A program made the translations under genes and the position numbers. The notes beneath the pieces were generated by a model. It searched no databases, was not told where the DNA came from, and worked only from the letters and a program-made list of their open reading frames with translations. A stretch of DNA of 19,223 bases. Origin: an uncultured Erythrobacteraceae bacterium. GTDB taxonomy: Bacteria; Pseudomonadota; Alphaproteobacteria; Sphingomonadales; Sphingomonadaceae. This document shows, in pieces, positions 1 to 8,483 of this stretch; within the stretch, counting starts at the first letter, position 1; the number at the start of each line of letters is the position of its first letter. Where the stretch lies: contig CAMLQG010000073.1 of NCBI GenBank assembly GCA_946482075.1, forward strand, positions 1 through 19,223. Direction: 5' to 3'.

Positions 1-185
1 CGCTGACCCGCGGCGTCGCCAAGAACCCGGTCGACCACCCGCATGGCGGTGGTGAAGGCCGGACCTCGGGCGGTCGCCATCCGGTGACGCCGTGGGGCAA
101 GCCGACCAAGGGTGCGCGCACGCGCCACAACAAGCAGACGGACAAGATGATCATCCGTTCGCGTCACGCCAAGAAGAAGAGGTAA
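1..185 (+). CDS. rplB: 50S ribosomal protein L2 (uL2), 3' end only
   Basis: This is the C-terminal part of the large-subunit protein L2, which binds 23S rRNA and supports subunit association and peptidyl transfer. Reading from base 3 gives about 60 residues ending in a lysine/arginine tail, with a TAA stop at 183-185. The visible sequence contains the L2 signatures [13 protein letters not shown] and [15 protein letters not shown]; the histidine in this loop lies close to the peptidyl-transferase centre in known ribosomes. The N-terminal part lies outside the window. It is the first visible gene of the S10 block, and rpsS begins six bases after its stop. No anomaly is visible in the part present. 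Confidence 0.97.
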   Translation, partial: LTRGVAKNPVDHPHGGGEGRTSGGRHPVTPWGKPTKGARTRHNKQTDKMIIRSRHAKKKR

Positions 186-191
186 GCGGTA

Positions 192-467
192 ATGGCTCGT
201 TCCGTCTGGAAAGGTCCGTTCGTCGACCTGCATCTGCTGAAGAAGGCAGAAGACGCTCAGGAAACCAATGCGCGTGGTGCGATCAAGACCTGGTCGCGCC
301 GCTCGACGATCCTGCCGCAATTCGTCGGCCTGACGTTCAGCGTCTACAATGGCCAGAAGTTCATCCCCGTCTCGGTCAATGAAGAGATGGTCGGCCACAA
401 GCTCGGCGAATTCGCGCCCACGCGCAACTTCCCCGGCCACGCCGCCGACAAGAAGGGTAAGCGCTGA
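192..467 (+). CDS. rpsS: 30S ribosomal protein S19 (uS19)
   Basis: S19 is a small-subunit head protein that contacts S13 and 16S rRNA near the A-site finger bridge. The 91-residue product has the normal family length. It opens with the typical [12 protein letters not shown] and carries [10 protein letters not shown] near residues 69-78, the conserved RNA-binding part. The ATG at 192 follows the rplB stop by six bases, with purine-rich AGAGG of the rplB end as the likely ribosome-binding site. The TGA stop overlaps the rplV ATG by one base, so translation of the two is probably coupled. Confidence 0.98.
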   Translation: MARSVWKGPFVDLHLLKKAEDAQETNARGAIKTWSRRSTILPQFVGLTFSVYNGQKFIPVSVNEEMVGHKLGEFAPTRNFPGHAADKKGKR

Positions 468-844
468 TGAGCAAGCAGAAAGCCCCCCGTCGCGTCGCCG
501 ACAACGAGGCGCTGGCTGTCGGCACCACGATCCGTGGTTCCGCGCAGAAGCTGAACCTGGTCGCCGGCCTGATCCGCGGCAAGAAGGCAGAGGATGCCAT
601 GAACATCCTCGCTTTCTCGAAGCGCGCGATGGCCCAGGATGCCCGCAAGGTGCTCGCGTCCGCGATCGCCAATGCGGAAAACAATCACAATCTCGATGTC
701 GACACTCTCGTCGTGGCGGAAGCCAGCGTCGGCAAGTCGATCACCATGAAGCGTTTCCACACGCGCGGACGCGGCAAGTCTACCCGCATCCTCAAGCCGT
801 TCAGCCGGCTGCGCATCGTGGTTCGCGAAGCGCAGGAGGCCTGA
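467..844 (+). CDS. rplV: 50S ribosomal protein L22 (uL22)
   Basis: L22 is an early-assembly 23S rRNA-binding protein whose long beta-hairpin lines the peptide exit tunnel. The product has 125 residues, slightly longer than the E. coli protein (110), with extra residues at the N-terminus ([17 protein letters not shown]). The hairpin region is visible at about residues 85-108 ([14 protein letters not shown]), followed by the conserved strand [10 protein letters not shown]. The start ATG shares a base with the rpsS stop, and rpsC begins three bases after the rplV stop, so the gene is embedded in the S10 block. Confidence 0.97.
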   Translation: MSKQKAPRRVADNEALAVGTTIRGSAQKLNLVAGLIRGKKAEDAMNILAFSKRAMAQDARKVLASAIANAENNHNLDVDTLVVAEASVGKSITMKRFHTRGRGKSTRILKPFSRLRIVVREAQEA

Positions 845-847
845 TCC

Positions 848-1543
848 ATGGGTCAGAAGAGCAATCCGATCGGTCTCCGGCTCCAGATCAACCGGACGTG
901 GGACAGCCGCTGGTACGCCGAAGGGCGTGACTATGGCCGCCTGCTGAAGGAAGATATCGAGATCCGCAAATACATCATCGAGAACCTGCCGCAGGCGGCG
1001 ATCTCGAAAGTGGTGATCGAACGTCCGGCCAAGCTGTGCCGCGTGTCGATCTACGCGGCGCGCCCCGGTGTGATCATCGGCAAGAAGGGTGCTGATATCG
1101 AGAAGCTGCGCGCGAAGCTGTCGAAGCTGACCGAAAGCGAAGTGAAGCTGAACATCGTCGAGATCCGCAAGCCGGAAATCGACGCCAAGCTCGTCGCCCA
1201 GGGCGTCGCCGACCAGCTCATCCGCCGCGTCGCGTTCCGCCGTGCGATGAAGCGCGCGGTGCAGTCGGCCCTGCGTCTTGGTGCGGAAGGCATCAAGATC
1301 ACTTGCGGCGGCCGTCTGGGCGGTGCGGAAATCGCTCGCGTGGAATGGTACCGCGAAGGCCGCGTGCCGCTCCACACGCTACGCGCCAATGTCGACTATG
1401 CCGAAGCCGAGGCGCTGACCGCCTATGGCATCATCGGCATCAAGGTCTGGATCTTCAAGGGTGAGATCATGGGCCATGACCCGATGGCGCAGGACCGGCT
1501 GATGATGGAGGCTCAGACCTCCGGCGTCCGCCCGGCGCGTTGA
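848..1543 (+). CDS. rpsC: 30S ribosomal protein S3 (uS3)
   Basis: S3 forms part of the mRNA entry channel on the 30S head. The 231-residue product begins [12 protein letters not shown], the canonical S3 start. It has a KH-type RNA-binding domain with the GKKG loop at residues 78-81 ([18 protein letters not shown]). The C-terminal domain contains [17 protein letters not shown] and ends with [14 protein letters not shown] before a short tail. Length and motifs match bacterial S3. It lies three bases after rplV and 22 bases before rplP, in the standard S10-block order. Confidence 0.98.
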   Translation: MGQKSNPIGLRLQINRTWDSRWYAEGRDYGRLLKEDIEIRKYIIENLPQAAISKVVIERPAKLCRVSIYAARPGVIIGKKGADIEKLRAKLSKLTESEVKLNIVEIRKPEIDAKLVAQGVADQLIRRVAFRRAMKRAVQSALRLGAEGIKITCGGRLGGAEIARVEWYREGRVPLHTLRANVDYAEAEALTAYGIIGIKVWIFKGEIMGHDPMAQDRLMMEAQTSGVRPAR

Positions 1544-1565
1544 GGCTCAGGATAGAGTAAGCACC

Positions 1566-2000
1566 ATGCTGCAACCGAAGAAAACCAAGTTCCGCAAGAT
1601 GTTCAAGGGCCGCATCCATGGCGATGCCAAGGGCGGCACGACGCTGAACTTCGGCTCCTATGGCCTCAAGGCGATGGAACCGGAACGGATCACCGCCCGC
1701 CAGATCGAAGCGGCCCGCCGCGCGATCACGCGTCACATCAAGCGCCAGGGCCGTCTCTGGATCCGCGTCTTCCCGGACGTGCCGGTCTCGAAGAAGCCCG
1801 CCGAAGTCCGTCAGGGCAAGGGCAAGGGTTCGATCGAATATTGGGCCGCCCGCGTGAAGCCGGGTCGTATCCTGTTCGAACTCGACGGCGTGCCGGGGCC
1901 GCTCGCCGCGGTCGCTTTCGAACGTGCCGCGATGAAGCTGCCGATCAAGACCAAGGTCGTGGCCCGCCTGGGCGACACCTCGCATCTGGGAGCCGAATGA
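1566..2000 (+). CDS. rplP: 50S ribosomal protein L16 (uL16)
   Basis: L16 binds 23S rRNA near the A-site tRNA elbow and is needed late in 50S assembly. The product is 144 residues, against 136 in E. coli. It starts [16 protein letters not shown], the usual L16 N-terminus, and carries [20 protein letters not shown] and [16 protein letters not shown], both characteristic. The next gene, rpmC, overlaps its TGA stop. No frameshift or missing segment is seen. Confidence 0.98.
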   Translation: MLQPKKTKFRKMFKGRIHGDAKGGTTLNFGSYGLKAMEPERITARQIEAARRAITRHIKRQGRLWIRVFPDVPVSKKPAEVRQGKGKGSIEYWAARVKPGRILFELDGVPGPLAAVAFERAAMKLPIKTKVVARLGDTSHLGAE

Positions 2001-2218
2001 TGGCCCAAAAGAACGCCAAGACGACCGAAGATCTCCGCGCGAAGACCGACGATCAGCTGACGTCCGATCTGGTCGAGCTCAAGCGCGAGCAGTTCAACCT
2101 CCGCTTCCAGGCTGCGACCAACCAGCTCGAACGTCCTGCACGCATCAAGGAAGTCCGCCGCGACATCGCGCGGATCAAGACGCTGCAGAGCGAACGCGCG
2201 AACGCGGCCAAGGCTTAA
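2000..2218 (+). CDS. rpmC: 50S ribosomal protein L29 (uL29)
   Basis: L29 is a small alpha-helical hairpin protein beside the tunnel exit, next to L23. With the ATG at 2000 the product is 72 residues. An in-frame ATG at 1997 would add one methionine. I prefer 2000 because the GGGAG at 1988-1992 is then about seven bases upstream, a better spacing than the four bases for 1997. The conserved helix-turn core [20 protein letters not shown] is followed by [13 protein letters not shown], typical of L29. The gene overlaps the rplP stop, implying translational coupling. Confidence 0.95.
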   Translation: MAQKNAKTTEDLRAKTDDQLTSDLVELKREQFNLRFQAATNQLERPARIKEVRRDIARIKTLQSERANAAKA

Positions 2219-2229
2219 GGAGCAAGACG

Positions 2230-2499
2230 ATGCCGAAGCGAATCCTTATCGGGACCGTCGTCTCCGACAAGACCGACAAGACCGTGACCGTGAAGGTCGA
2301 ACGCAAAGTGAAGCACCCGCTCTACGGGAAGATCATCCGCCGTTCGAAGAAGTATCACGCGCATGATGAAGACAACGCCTTCAAGACCGGCGAGACCGTC
2401 CGGATCGAGGAGACGAAGCCCATCTCGAAGACCAAGACCTGGAAGGTCCTGGACCGGGTGCAGGCAGGCAAGGGCACCGCTGTCGAAGCGGACGTCTGA
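2230..2499 (+). CDS. rpsQ: 30S ribosomal protein S17 (uS17)
   Basis: S17 is an OB-fold primary-binding protein of the 30S body. The 89-residue product begins [19 protein letters not shown] and carries the conserved [20 protein letters not shown] segment. A strong ribosome-binding site, AAGGAG at 2217-2222, precedes the ATG. In E. coli this is the last gene of the S10 operon. Here an 84-base gap with two hairpins follows, the first real break in an otherwise tightly packed gene string. Confidence 0.98.
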   Translation: MPKRILIGTVVSDKTDKTVTVKVERKVKHPLYGKIIRRSKKYHAHDEDNAFKTGETVRIEETKPISKTKTWKVLDRVQAGKGTAVEADV

Positions 2500-2507
2500 G
2501 CCGGAGA

Positions 2508-2558
2508 TCCCCGCGTTCGCGGGGACAAGGTTTTGGAACTGCCGGACGCGTTCCGGCA
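2508..2558 (+). repeat. Two consecutive stem-loops at the S10/spc block junction
   Basis: The 84-base space between rpsQ and rplN contains two perfect hairpins. The first pairs TCCCCGC (2508-2514) with GCGGGGA (2519-2525) around a GTTC loop. The second pairs TGCCGGA (2540-2546) with TCCGGCA (2552-2558) around CGCGT. Neither is followed by a T-run, so intrinsic termination is not supported. The first resembles REP-type palindromes common in alphaproteobacteria, but I could not compare copies elsewhere. I see no clear promoter in the gap. Possible roles are mRNA processing, 3'-end protection or a plain repeat insertion. Confidence 0.75.
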
Positions 2559-2583
2559 AGCCGATTGAGAAGGAACCGGATCG

Positions 2584-2952
2584 ATGATCCAGATGCAATC
2601 AACCCTCGACGTCGCGGACAATAGCGGCGCAAAGCGCGTCCAGTGCATCAAGGTGCTGGGGGGCTCGAAGCGCCGGACCGCGAGCGTCGGCGACGTGATC
2701 GTCGTCTCCGTCAAGGAGGCGCAGCCCCGTGCGCGCGTGAAGAAGGGCGACGTTCACCGCGCGGTGATCGTGCGCACCCGCAAGGATGTCCGCCGTCCCG
2801 ACGGTTCGGTGATCCGCTTCGACACGAACGCCGCCGTGCTCGTGAACAAGAACGAGGAGCCGATCGGCACCCGTATCTTCGGCCCCGTGGTGCGCGAACT
2901 GCGTTCGAAGGGCTTCATGAAGATCATCTCGCTCGCTCCGGAGGTGCTGTGA
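2584..2952 (+). CDS. rplN: 50S ribosomal protein L14 (uL14)
   Basis: L14 is a beta-barrel protein at the subunit interface, contributing to bridges with the 30S. The 122-residue product matches the family length exactly. It starts [19 protein letters not shown] and ends with the conserved [26 protein letters not shown] about 10 bases upstream of the ATG serves as ribosome-binding site. It is the first gene of the spc block. Its TGA overlaps the rplX ATG by one base. Confidence 0.98.
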   Translation: MIQMQSTLDVADNSGAKRVQCIKVLGGSKRRTASVGDVIVVSVKEAQPRARVKKGDVHRAVIVRTRKDVRRPDGSVIRFDTNAAVLVNKNEEPIGTRIFGPVVRELRSKGFMKIISLAPEVL

Positions 2953-3272
2953 TGTCCGGCGCCAAGATCAAGAAGGGTGACAGCGTCGTCGTTCTGTCCG
3001 GCAAGGACAAGGGGCGCACCGGCACGGTCATGAAGGTCCTTCCGAAGGACGGCAAGCTGATCGTGCAGGGCGTGAACGTCGCTGCCCGCCACCGCAAGCC
3101 GACCCAGGCTAACCCGCAGGGCGGCATCGACCGTTCCGAAGCTCCGCTTGCGATCTCCAAGGTCGCCATCGCGGATCCGAAGGACGGCAAGCCCACCCGC
3201 GTCCGTTTCGAAGTGAAGGGCGGCAAGAAGGTCCGCGTCGCGGCTAAGTCCGGGGAGACCATCGATGGCTGA
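2952..3272 (+). CDS. rplX: 50S ribosomal protein L24 (uL24)
   Basis: L24 is an assembly-initiator protein that binds the 5' domain of 23S rRNA. The product from the ATG at 2952 is 106 residues, the normal size. A KOW motif occupies about residues 6-33 ([18 protein letters not shown]...KVLPKDG), followed by [10 protein letters not shown] and the typical beta-rich second half. The start overlaps the rplN stop by one base and the end overlaps rplE by eight bases, so these three genes look translationally coupled. In E. coli the rplX/rplE junction is where S8 represses the spc operon; I do not see enough to claim the same here. Confidence 0.97.
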   Translation: MSGAKIKKGDSVVVLSGKDKGRTGTVMKVLPKDGKLIVQGVNVAARHRKPTQANPQGGIDRSEAPLAISKVAIADPKDGKPTRVRFEVKGGKKVRVAAKSGETIDG

Positions 3273-3846
3273 CAAGTACACGCCTCGCATGAAGGGTCGC
3301 TACGACGAGCAGATCGTCAAGGCGATGACCGAGAAGTTCGGCTACAAGAACCCGCTCGAAGTCCCGAAGCTCGAGAAGATCACGCTCAACATGGGCGTGG
3401 GCGAAGCGAGCCAGGACAAGAAGAAGGTCCAGACCGCCGCCGAGGAAATGGAACTGATCGCGGGCCAGAAGCCGGTGATCACCAAGGCGAAGAAGTCGAT
3501 CGCGCAGTTCAAGCTGCGTGAAGGCATGCCGATCGGCTGCAAGGTCACTTTGCGCCGCGATCGCATGTACGAATTCCTCGATCGCCTGATCACGATCGCG
3601 ATGCCCCGCATTCGCGACTTCCGCGGCCTCAACCCGAAGAGCTTCGACGGGCGCGGCAATTATGCGATGGGTCTCAAGGAACAGATCATCTTCCCCGAGA
3701 TCAGCTATGACCGCATCGAGAAGGTGCGCGGCATGGATATCATCGTGACCACCACCGCGAAGACCGACGAAGAAGCGCGCGAATTGCTGCGCCTGTTCGG
3801 TTTCCCGTTCCCTGCCGAGCAGGAAGCAGAAAAGGAGGCGGCGTGA
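3265..3846 (+). CDS. rplE: 50S ribosomal protein L5 (uL5)
   Basis: L5 binds 5S rRNA in the central protuberance and contacts P-site tRNA. The product is 193 residues, longer than E. coli L5 (179) mainly through an acidic C-terminal tail (QEAEKEAA). Family segments visible are [20 protein letters not shown], the [19 protein letters not shown] region and [20 protein letters not shown]. The ATG at 3265 lies inside the last codons of rplX, an eight-base overlap in a different frame. rpsN follows after 27 bases. Confidence 0.98.
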   Translation: MADKYTPRMKGRYDEQIVKAMTEKFGYKNPLEVPKLEKITLNMGVGEASQDKKKVQTAAEEMELIAGQKPVITKAKKSIAQFKLREGMPIGCKVTLRRDRMYEFLDRLITIAMPRIRDFRGLNPKSFDGRGNYAMGLKEQIIFPEISYDRIEKVRGMDIIVTTTAKTDEEARELLRLFGFPFPAEQEAEKEAA

Positions 3847-3873
3847 GCCGCCTGAAAGAGAGAGCTTAAGTCC

Positions 3874-4179
3874 ATGGCGAAACTGAGTTCCATCAACAAG
3901 AACGAGCGTCGCAAGAAGCTCGTGAAGAAGTACGCGGCCAAGTATGCCAAGCTGAAGGCGATCGCGGACGATCAGTCGCTTGACGACGGTGAACGTCTGA
4001 TCGCCCGCCTCAAACTGGCCGAAATCCCCCGCAACGGAAATCCGACCCGCGTGCGCAACCGTTGCGCCACCACCGGTCGTCCGCGCGCCTATTACCGCAA
4101 GTTCGGCCTGTGCCGTGTGGAATTGCGGGATCTGGCCAACAAGGGCCTGATTCCGGGCGTGACGAAGTCGAGCTGGTAA
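3874..4179 (+). CDS. rpsN: 30S ribosomal protein S14 (uS14), zinc-free type
   Basis: S14 is a 30S head protein beside S3 and S10. The 101-residue length and single cluster [21 protein letters not shown] place it in the long form that lacks the two CxxC zinc-ribbon pairs; only two cysteines remain. It starts [20 protein letters not shown], usual for proteobacterial S14, and ends GVTKSSW. It is preceded by a GAGAGAG tract that can act as ribosome-binding site. rpsH follows after 12 bases. Confidence 0.98.
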   Translation: MAKLSSINKNERRKKLVKKYAAKYAKLKAIADDQSLDDGERLIARLKLAEIPRNGNPTRVRNRCATTGRPRAYYRKFGLCRVELRDLANKGLIPGVTKSSW

Positions 4180-4191
4180 GGATCAAGCGAA

Positions 4192-4587
4192 ATGGCACTG
4201 ACCGATCCCTTGGGTGATATGCTCACCCGTATCCGCAACGGCCAGCAGGCGAAGAAGGACACCGTCCTCTCGCCGGCTTCCAAGCTGCGTGCGAACGTGC
4301 TCGAGGTTCTCCGGCGCGAAGGTTACATCCGCGGTTTCTCCGAGGATGACACCGGCAAGCACAAGACGCTGCGGATCGAGCTGAAATATTTCGAAGGCGA
4401 GCCCGCGATCAAGCACGTCGCTCGCGTTTCCAAGCCGGGCCGCCGGGTCTATTCGGGCAACAAGGATCTGCCCGTGATCCGCAACGGCCTGGGCATCACC
4501 ATCGTCTCGACGCCGAAGGGCGTGCTTTCGGATGCCGAAGCGCGCGCCCAGAACGTCGGCGGCGAAGTGCTGGCGGAGGTGTTCTGA
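4192..4587 (+). CDS. rpsH: 30S ribosomal protein S8 (uS8)
   Basis: S8 is a primary 16S rRNA-binding protein of the central domain and, in E. coli, the translational repressor of the spc operon. The 131-residue product starts [18 protein letters not shown] and ends with the conserved [20 protein letters not shown] segment that forms the RNA-binding C-terminal domain. A GGATC tract upstream is a modest ribosome-binding site. The TGA stop overlaps the rplF ATG by one base. Confidence 0.98.
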   Translation: MALTDPLGDMLTRIRNGQQAKKDTVLSPASKLRANVLEVLRREGYIRGFSEDDTGKHKTLRIELKYFEGEPAIKHVARVSKPGRRVYSGNKDLPVIRNGLGITIVSTPKGVLSDAEARAQNVGGEVLAEVF

Positions 4588-5120
4588 TGAGCCGCATCGG
4601 CAAGAAGCCGGTGGCGATCCCTAGCGGCGTCACGGCGAATATCGAAAACGGCACGCTGTCGGTGAAGGGCCCCAAGGGCACTCTCTCGATGGGCCTGTCG
4701 GACGAGATCACCTACGAACTCGGCGAAAGCCAGATTTCGGTCCAACCGGCGAACGACACCAAGCGCGCCCGCTCCTTCTGGGGCATGCAGCGCACCCTGG
4801 TCTCGAACCTCGTCGAAGGCGTGACCGAAGGCTATACCAAGGTGCTGAACATCACCGGTGTTGGCTATCGTGCGTCGGCCCAGGGCAAGAAGCTCAAGCT
4901 CCAGCTCGGCTACAGCCACGATGTCGATCTCGAAGTGCCGGAAGGCATCGACGTGAAGACGCCCGACCAGACGACGATCGAAGTCAGCGGCATCGACAAG
5001 CAGAAGGTCGGCCAGTTCGCCGCCGAGATCCGCCGCTGGCGCAAGCCCGAACCCTACAAGGGCAAGGGTATCCGGTATCGCGGCGAGTTTATCTTCCGCA
5101 AGGAAGGGAAGAAGAAGTAA
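4587..5120 (+). CDS. rplF: 50S ribosomal protein L6 (uL6)
   Basis: L6 sits near the factor-binding site of the 50S subunit. The 177-residue product has the two repeated L6 folds. It begins [15 protein letters not shown] and carries the second-domain signature [21 protein letters not shown], followed by [19 protein letters not shown] near the C-terminus, which is typical. The length equals that of E. coli L6. rplR begins immediately after the stop. Confidence 0.98.
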   Translation: MSRIGKKPVAIPSGVTANIENGTLSVKGPKGTLSMGLSDEITYELGESQISVQPANDTKRARSFWGMQRTLVSNLVEGVTEGYTKVLNITGVGYRASAQGKKLKLQLGYSHDVDLEVPEGIDVKTPDQTTIEVSGIDKQKVGQFAAEIRRWRKPEPYKGKGIRYRGEFIFRKEGKKK

Positions 5121-5121
5121 G

Positions 5122-5460
5122 ATGGCCAAGCTCTCCCTTTTCGAACGCCGCCGCCGTCGCGTGCGTACCGCTCTCAAGGTGCGTTCGGGTGGCCGTCCGC
5201 GTCTGTCCGTCCATCGTTCGGGCAAGCACATCTACGCCCAGGTCATCGATGATGCCCAGGGCCGTACGCTGGCCGCTGCCTCCACCCTGGGTGGCAAGGG
5301 CGCTAACGTCGATGCCGCCGTCAAGGTCGGCAAGGACATCGCCGAAGCCGCCAAGAAGGCGGGTGTGACTGCTGTCGTGTTCGATCGCGGCGGCTTCCTG
5401 TTCCACGGCCGCGTCAAGGCGCTGGCCGATGCGGCGCGCGAAGGCGGGCTGGAGTTCTGA
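5122..5460 (+). CDS. rplR: 50S ribosomal protein L18 (uL18)
   Basis: L18 binds 5S rRNA together with L5 and L25 in the central protuberance. The product is 112 residues (E. coli 117). It has a basic N-terminal tail ([18 protein letters not shown]), then [20 protein letters not shown] and a C-terminal half containing [29 protein letters not shown], all characteristic. The TGA overlaps the next coding region's first possible ATG. Confidence 0.97.
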   Translation: MAKLSLFERRRRRVRTALKVRSGGRPRLSVHRSGKHIYAQVIDDAQGRTLAAASTLGGKGANVDAAVKVGKDIAEAAKKAGVTAVVFDRGGFLFHGRVKALADAAREGGLEF

Positions 5461-5462
5461 TG

Positions 5463-6200
5463 ATGGCTGACGAAAACAACATCGAAAACACCGAAGTCGA
5501 AGCCGTTTCCGCCGGCACCGAAGGCGAAGCGACCGAGCAGCGCGAGAGCCGGGGTGGCCGTGGCGGCCGTGGCCGTGGCGGCGATCGCGACGGTGGCCGT
5601 GAAGGCGGCCGTGGCCGTGGTGGCCGCCGTGATCGCGACGATCGCCGCAACCGCGAGGAAGAAGGCGACGAGCTGATCGAGAAGCTGGTCCACATCAATC
5701 GCGTCTCCAAGACGGTGAAGGGCGGCAAGCGCTTCGGTTTCGCCGCTCTGGTCGTCGTGGGTGACGGTTCGGGCCGCGTCGGCTTCGGTCATGGCAAGGC
5801 GCGCGAAGTGCCGGAAGCCATCACCAAGGCGACCGCTTCGGCCAAGAAGAAGATGATCCGCGTTCCGCTCAAGGAAGGCCGCACGCTGCACCATGACGGC
5901 AAGGGCCGTTTCGGCGCGGGCAAGGTCAATGTTCGCTCGGCTCCGGCTGGTACGGGTATCATCGCGGGCGGCCCGATGCGCGCCGTCTTCGAAAGCCTGG
6001 GCGTGGCCGATGTGGTGACCAAGTCGGTCGGCACGTCCAACCCCTACAACATGATCCGCGCCACTTTCGATGCGCTGACCAACCAGACTTCGCCGAAGTC
6101 GGTAGCGCAGCGTCGCGGCAAGAAGGTTTCCGACCTGCTCGGCCGCGGTGGTGCTAGCGAGGCGGAGGCTGAAGCCGATGCCGCGGCCCTGACGGAGTAA
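5463..6200 (+). CDS. rpsE: 30S ribosomal protein S5 (uS5) with RG-rich N-terminal extension
   Basis: S5 lines the mRNA channel and influences decoding fidelity. ATG codons occur at 5460 and 5463 in the same frame; I choose 5463 because GGAG at 5451-5454 is then about eight bases away. The product is 245 residues against 167 in E. coli. The conserved core begins near residue 66 ([19 protein letters not shown]) and includes [21 protein letters not shown] and [15 protein letters not shown]. Residues 1-28 are acidic and 29-63 are an arginine/glycine/aspartate tract ([11 protein letters not shown] and similar) coded by repeated GGCCGT-type units. I recall such extensions from sphingomonads; its function is unknown to me. 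Confidence 0.96.
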   Translation: MADENNIENTEVEAVSAGTEGEATEQRESRGGRGGRGRGGDRDGGREGGRGRGGRRDRDDRRNREEEGDELIEKLVHINRVSKTVKGGKRFGFAALVVVGDGSGRVGFGHGKAREVPEAITKATASAKKKMIRVPLKEGRTLHHDGKGRFGAGKVNVRSAPAGTGIIAGGPMRAVFESLGVADVVTKSVGTSNPYNMIRATFDALTNQTSPKSVAQRRGKKVSDLLGRGGASEAEAEADAAALTE

Positions 6201-6206
6201 GCGCTG

Positions 6207-6383
6207 ATGGCGAAGATCAAGATCAAGCAGATCGGTTCTCCGATCCGTCGCCCGGAAAGCCAGAAGAAGATTCTGATCGGCTTGGGCCTTGGCAAGATGC
6301 ATCGGGTTGTCGAATTGGAAGACACTGCCGAAGTGCGTGGCGCTATTGCCAAGCTGCCCCACATGGTGGCGGTGGTCGACTGA
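6207..6383 (+). CDS. rpmD: 50S ribosomal protein L30 (uL30)
   Basis: This short gene codes for 58 residues, the usual size of bacterial L30, starting [19 protein letters not shown] and ending [10 protein letters not shown]. The middle contains [19 protein letters not shown], the conserved L30 core. L30 is a small peripheral 23S rRNA-binding protein that is not essential in all bacteria. It lies six bases after rpsE and before rplO, the standard spc order. A 63-base space with a hairpin follows. Confidence 0.97.
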   Translation: MAKIKIKQIGSPIRRPESQKKILIGLGLGKMHRVVELEDTAEVRGAIAKLPHMVAVVD

Positions 6384-6391
6384 CAGAATTT

Positions 6392-6414
6392 GCCCTCTCC
6401 CTTCGGGGGAGGGC
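6392..6414 (+). repeat. GC-rich stem-loop between rpmD and rplO
   Basis: GCCCTCTCCC (6392-6401) pairs with GGGGGAGGGC (6405-6414) over a TTC turn, ten pairs including one G-T. The following bases are GCGCGAC, not a T-run, so this is not a convincing intrinsic terminator. The CCCTTC/GGGGGAGGG composition resembles the repeats at 12047-12163 and 15050-15075. It may be a diverged relative of them, or a structure affecting rplO translation or mRNA stability. Confidence 0.6.
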
Positions 6415-6446
6415 GCGCGACTTAAAGCGAAAGCGAGTGCAAAATC

Positions 6447-6935
6447 ATGAAACTGAATGACATCCGTGACAATGACGGTTCCCGCCATCGTCGCATCCGC
6501 GTTGGCCGTGGCATCGGTTCCGGGAAGGGCAAGACCTCGGGTCGCGGCCAGAAGGGCCAGAAGAGCCGTTCGGGTGTTGCCGTCAAGGGCTTCGAAGGCG
6601 GCCAGATGCCGCTGCACATGCGGATTCCGAAGCGCGGCTTCAACAATCCCTTCGCCAAGGACTATGCCGAAGTGAACATCGGCATGATCCAGAAGTTCAT
6701 CGACGCCGGCAAGCTCGACGCCAAGGCCGTGCTCGATCACGAAGCGCTGAAGGCGGCTGGTCTCGCTCGTGGCGGCAAGGATGGCGTGCGCCTCCTCGCC
6801 AAGGGAACGCTGACCGCCAAGGTCCAGCTCAAGGTGGCCGGCGCCAGCAAGGGTGACGTGGCGGCGGTCGAGAAGGCCGGCGGTTCGGTCGAAGTGACCG
6901 CTCCCGCCAAGACCGAGGCTGAAGCGGCCGAATAA
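6447..6935 (+). CDS. rplO: 50S ribosomal protein L15 (uL15)
   Basis: L15 is a late-binding assembly protein of the 50S subunit. The product is 162 residues (E. coli 144). The glycine/lysine-rich N-terminal part carries [20 protein letters not shown] and [20 protein letters not shown], both diagnostic. The C-terminal globular part includes [17 protein letters not shown], and an acidic tail ([11 protein letters not shown]) accounts for much of the extra length. A 124-base space with a long stem-loop separates it from secY. Confidence 0.98.
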   Translation: MKLNDIRDNDGSRHRRIRVGRGIGSGKGKTSGRGQKGQKSRSGVAVKGFEGGQMPLHMRIPKRGFNNPFAKDYAEVNIGMIQKFIDAGKLDAKAVLDHEALKAAGLARGGKDGVRLLAKGTLTAKVQLKVAGASKGDVAAVEKAGGSVEVTAPAKTEAEAAE

Positions 6936-6941
6936 AATTTC

Positions 6942-6983
6942 GTGAGAAAACGGGACGGGGGTTCGACATCCCCGTCCTCTCAC
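6942..6983 (+). repeat. Long stem-loop between rplO and secY
   Basis: GGACGGGG (6953-6960) pairs perfectly with CCCCGTCC (6970-6977) around a nine-base loop, and an outer arm pairs GTGAG (6942-6946) with CTCAC (6979-6983). No T-run follows, but TATATG at 6984-6989 comes directly after. This could be a partial terminator or attenuator before secY, an mRNA processing site, or the edge of a weak internal promoter. Downstream, the palindrome GGGGTACCCC lies near 7009-7018. The remaining bases up to 7059 hold nothing I can name. Confidence 0.65.
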
Positions 6984-7059
6984 TATATGGGGCTGGCAGC
7001 AGAGGGGTGGGGTACCCCGCCCGGATGGTAGCGGGTCCAAACAAGGCTAGTCTTTTCCG

Positions 7060-8424
7060 ATGGCATCACGCGCCGACAATCTCGCGAGCAATCTGAGCCT
7101 CGCCAACTTTTCCAAGGCGACGGAGCTCAAGAAGCGCATCTGGTTTACGATCGGTGCGCTGATCGTCTTCCGCTTTCTCAGCTTCGTGCCGTTGCCGGGC
7201 GTCAATCCGCTGATCCTCGAATCGCTCTACGATCAGACGCGCGGCGGCATCCTCGACATCTTCAACACGTTCTCGGGCGGCAGCCTGGAGCGCATGAGCC
7301 TCATCGCGCTCGGCATCATGCCCTACATTACCGCGTCGATCGTGGTGCAGCTGGCCGCATCGCTCCATCCCGCGCTGATGGCGCTGAAGAAGGAAGGCGA
7401 AAGCGGGCGCAAGAAGCTCAACCAGTATACGCGCTATGGTGCGGTCGTCCTCACGGTGATCCAGGGTTGGTTCCTGGCCGTGGGCCTGGAAGCCTATGCG
7501 GCGCAGAGCGGACTTGCGGCTGTCGTCGCGCCTGGCCTGATGTTCCGCATCGGCGCGGTGATCAGCCTTCTCGGCGGGACGATGTTCCTGCTGTGGCTGG
7601 GCGAGCAGATCACCTCGCGCGGGATCGGCAATGGCGTGTCGCTGATCATCATGGCGGGCATCGTCGCCCAGATGCCGACTTTCATCGCGCAGCTTGGCGG
7701 CCAGTATGCCTCGGGTGCGACCAGCAGCTTCGTGATCATCAGCATGGTGCTGATGATCGTCGGCCTGATCCTGTTCATCTGCTTCATGGAGCGCGCGCAG
7801 CGCCGCCTGCTGATCCAGTATCCGAAGCGCGCGACCCAGCGCGGGATGATGCAGGCCGATCGTAGCCACCTGCCGCTCAAGCTGAACACCGCTGGCGTGA
7901 TTCCTCCGATCTTCGCCAGCTCACTGCTGCTGCTGCCGCTGACGATCACTCAGTTCGCCGGCAATTCCGTTTCAGCGGAAAGCAAGTGGGGCAGCTTCAT
8001 CGTCAGCCTGAACCAGTATCTCCAGCACGGCCAGCCGATCTACATGTCGCTCTATGCCGCGGGGATCATCTTCTTCACCTTCTTCTACACCGCCGTGGTC
8101 TTCAATCCTGAAGAGACGGCCGAGAACTTGAAGAAGAATGGCGGGTTCATTCCGGGCATCCGTCCCGGCAAGAACACGATGGACTATCTGGATTACGTGC
8201 TGACCCGCATCACGGTGATCGGCGCGGCCTATCTGACGGTCGTCTGCGTGGTTCCGGAATATATCATCGCGCAGACGGGCATCCGGCTGTTCTTCGGCGG
8301 CACCAGCCTGTTGATCGTGGTGAACGTCACGGTGGATACGATCACGCAGATCCAGTCGCATCTGCTGGCGCACCAGTATGGCGACCTGATCAAGAAAGCG
8401 AAATTGAAGGGCCGTCTGCGCTAG
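7060..8424 (+). CDS. secY: Protein translocase channel subunit SecY
   Basis: SecY is the pore of the SecYEG inner-membrane translocon that exports unfolded proteins and inserts membrane proteins. The 454-residue product shows about ten hydrophobic segments, the first near residues 27-45 (FTIGALIVFRFLSFVPLPG). The plug region follows as GGILDIFNTFSGGSLERMSLIALGIMPYI. The cytosolic loop between TM8 and TM9 contains FNPEETAENLKKNGGFIPGIRPG, a SecY hallmark that contacts SecA and the ribosome. It is the penultimate gene of the spc block. The gene after it is adk, with no rpmJ, as usual in alphaproteobacteria. Confidence 0.98.
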   Translation: MASRADNLASNLSLANFSKATELKKRIWFTIGALIVFRFLSFVPLPGVNPLILESLYDQTRGGILDIFNTFSGGSLERMSLIALGIMPYITASIVVQLAASLHPALMALKKEGESGRKKLNQYTRYGAVVLTVIQGWFLAVGLEAYAAQSGLAAVVAPGLMFRIGAVISLLGGTMFLLWLGEQITSRGIGNGVSLIIMAGIVAQMPTFIAQLGGQYASGATSSFVIISMVLMIVGLILFICFMERAQRRLLIQYPKRATQRGMMQADRSHLPLKLNTAGVIPPIFASSLLLLPLTITQFAGNSVSAESKWGSFIVSLNQYLQHGQPIYMSLYAAGIIFFTFFYTAVVFNPEETAENLKKNGGFIPGIRPGKNTMDYLDYVLTRITVIGAAYLTVVCVVPEYIIAQTGIRLFFGGTSLLIVVNVTVDTITQIQSHLLAHQYGDLIKKAKLKGRLR

Positions 8425-8483
8425 CACTGGCTGGAATGACGGATCGTCGTGCCGGCCAGGCGCGGATCGAAGGGGACAAGGGC

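Noticed and set aside
6392..6414. Intrinsic terminator between rpmD and rplO
   Set aside because: The hairpin is strong, but it is followed by GCGCGAC and not by T residues, and rplO continues the same operon.
5232..7040. A 602-codon open frame on the minus strand opposite rplR-rpsE-rpmD-rplO
   Set aside because: It is the antisense shadow of conserved ribosomal genes; the translation has Ala/Thr repeats that mirror the RG-coding repeat of rpsE and shows no recognisable domain.
8436..8483. ATG at 8436 as start of adenylate kinase
   Set aside because: It adds 16 residues not found in the family. The GTG at 8484 puts the P-loop at the standard position and gives exactly 214 residues.
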